From positions 343,737 through 355,310 of the forward strand of contig MU646452.1 of NCBI GenBank assembly GCA_026770585.1: a DNA stretch of 11,574 nucleotides. Direction: 5' to 3'. The notes below the pieces were generated by a model that saw only the letters and a program-made list of their open reading frames with translations, was not told the DNA's origin and did no database searches. How positions within the stretch are numbered: position 1 is the stretch's first letter; each line of letters opens with the position of its first letter. This document shows, piece after piece, positions 11,403-11,574 of the stretch. This DNA comes from Baffinella frigidus. Lineage: Eukaryota > Cryptophyceae > Cryptomonadales > Baffinellaceae. The translations under genes and the position numbers were made by a program.

Positions 11403-11574
11403 GTTTGGTCCACTCCGGCGGGCTTGTGGTCTTATAAATTGCGCGACCCTCGGGAATACCCCGTCGTGGCCCAGCAAGACCATGTGGGCTCAGGTTCTTA
11501 CCCCCCCCTTCTCCTCCTACTCCTTTTTCCTTCTTCTTCTTTCGTTATTACTCTCGAGCATGTGGAAACAGCCC

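Larger units (their letters stand above)
10636..11574. repeat. Tandem amplification of exon 3' half plus pyrimidine-rich intron
   Basis: GGAACACCCCGTCG...AAGACCATGTGGGC followed by CAG|GTT occurs with CAG ending at 10677, 10866, 11115 and 11493; a short copy (TGTGGGCACAGGTTATCCCC) ends at 11237. Between copies are CTC/CTT-rich tracts and a conserved TTACTCTCGAGC or CTAGAATTGAGTGATC word. Spacings are 189, 249, 122 and 256 bases, so the period is irregular. The copies lack the 5' half and acceptor of the exon at 10600. Reverse-strand ORFs that repeat HMVLLGHDGVFP are shadows of these copies. Confidence 0.9.

Noticed and set aside
1-11574. True chromosome-end telomere
   Set aside because: The arrays are interstitial, in both orientations, mixed in unit variant and interleaved with coding-like islands, so no chromosome end is implied.

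Overview
This looks like eukaryotic nuclear DNA from a protist or alga with plant-type (TTTAGGG-like) telomere repeats. It has no bacterial operon structure, no long intact ORF, many imperfect telomere-like 7-mer arrays, many short inverted-repeat (MITE-like) elements, and short coding islands bounded by AG| and |GT. Dinoflagellates, chromerids and some green algae would all fit; the sequence does not decide between them. The long uninterrupted ORFs are artefacts of GC-rich, GA-rich or CCCCAAA repeats.

Read as spliced DNA, the + strand contains a plausible split gene. Nine small exons (5751-5828, 7256-7329, 7553-7597, 8216-8276, 8535-8564, 8742-8809, 9361-9430, 9555-9656, 10600-10677) have splice-like borders and mutually compatible phases. 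From the ATG at 5757 they make one open frame of exactly 200 codons: a charged, helix-rich, probably coiled-coil protein with a basic KRKRHR patch. I do not recognise the family. Almost every exon has a partial second copy within a few hundred bases. One such pair (8044-8082 and 8217-8255) differs at six positions, all third codon positions, which argues for real coding selection.

Upstream (1-5750), two + strand islands resemble pieces of ubiquitin-like domains: 552-845 and 3492-3659. Short candidate exons at 2979-3008 and 4749-4781 show the same partial duplication. These may belong to the same gene or to an upstream neighbour. A TATA-like box lies at 392-398.

The rest is intron or intergenic repeat. 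There are telomere-like arrays at 2455-2490, 3724-4025, 5093-5148, 7879-8035, 8442-8499, 8578-8735, 8820-9353 and 10336-10594. There are two minisatellites (31 bp at 5559-5740; 23 bp x 16 at 6885-7252), polypurine and polypyrimidine tracts, and about ten fold-back elements, several in families of two or more copies. Several arrays that run up to a proposed 3' splice site contain no AG dinucleotide. The 3' end (10636-11574) is a tandem amplification of the last exon half plus pyrimidine-rich intron.

All exon calls come from reading the sequence by eye; transcript data or a homology search would be needed to confirm them.
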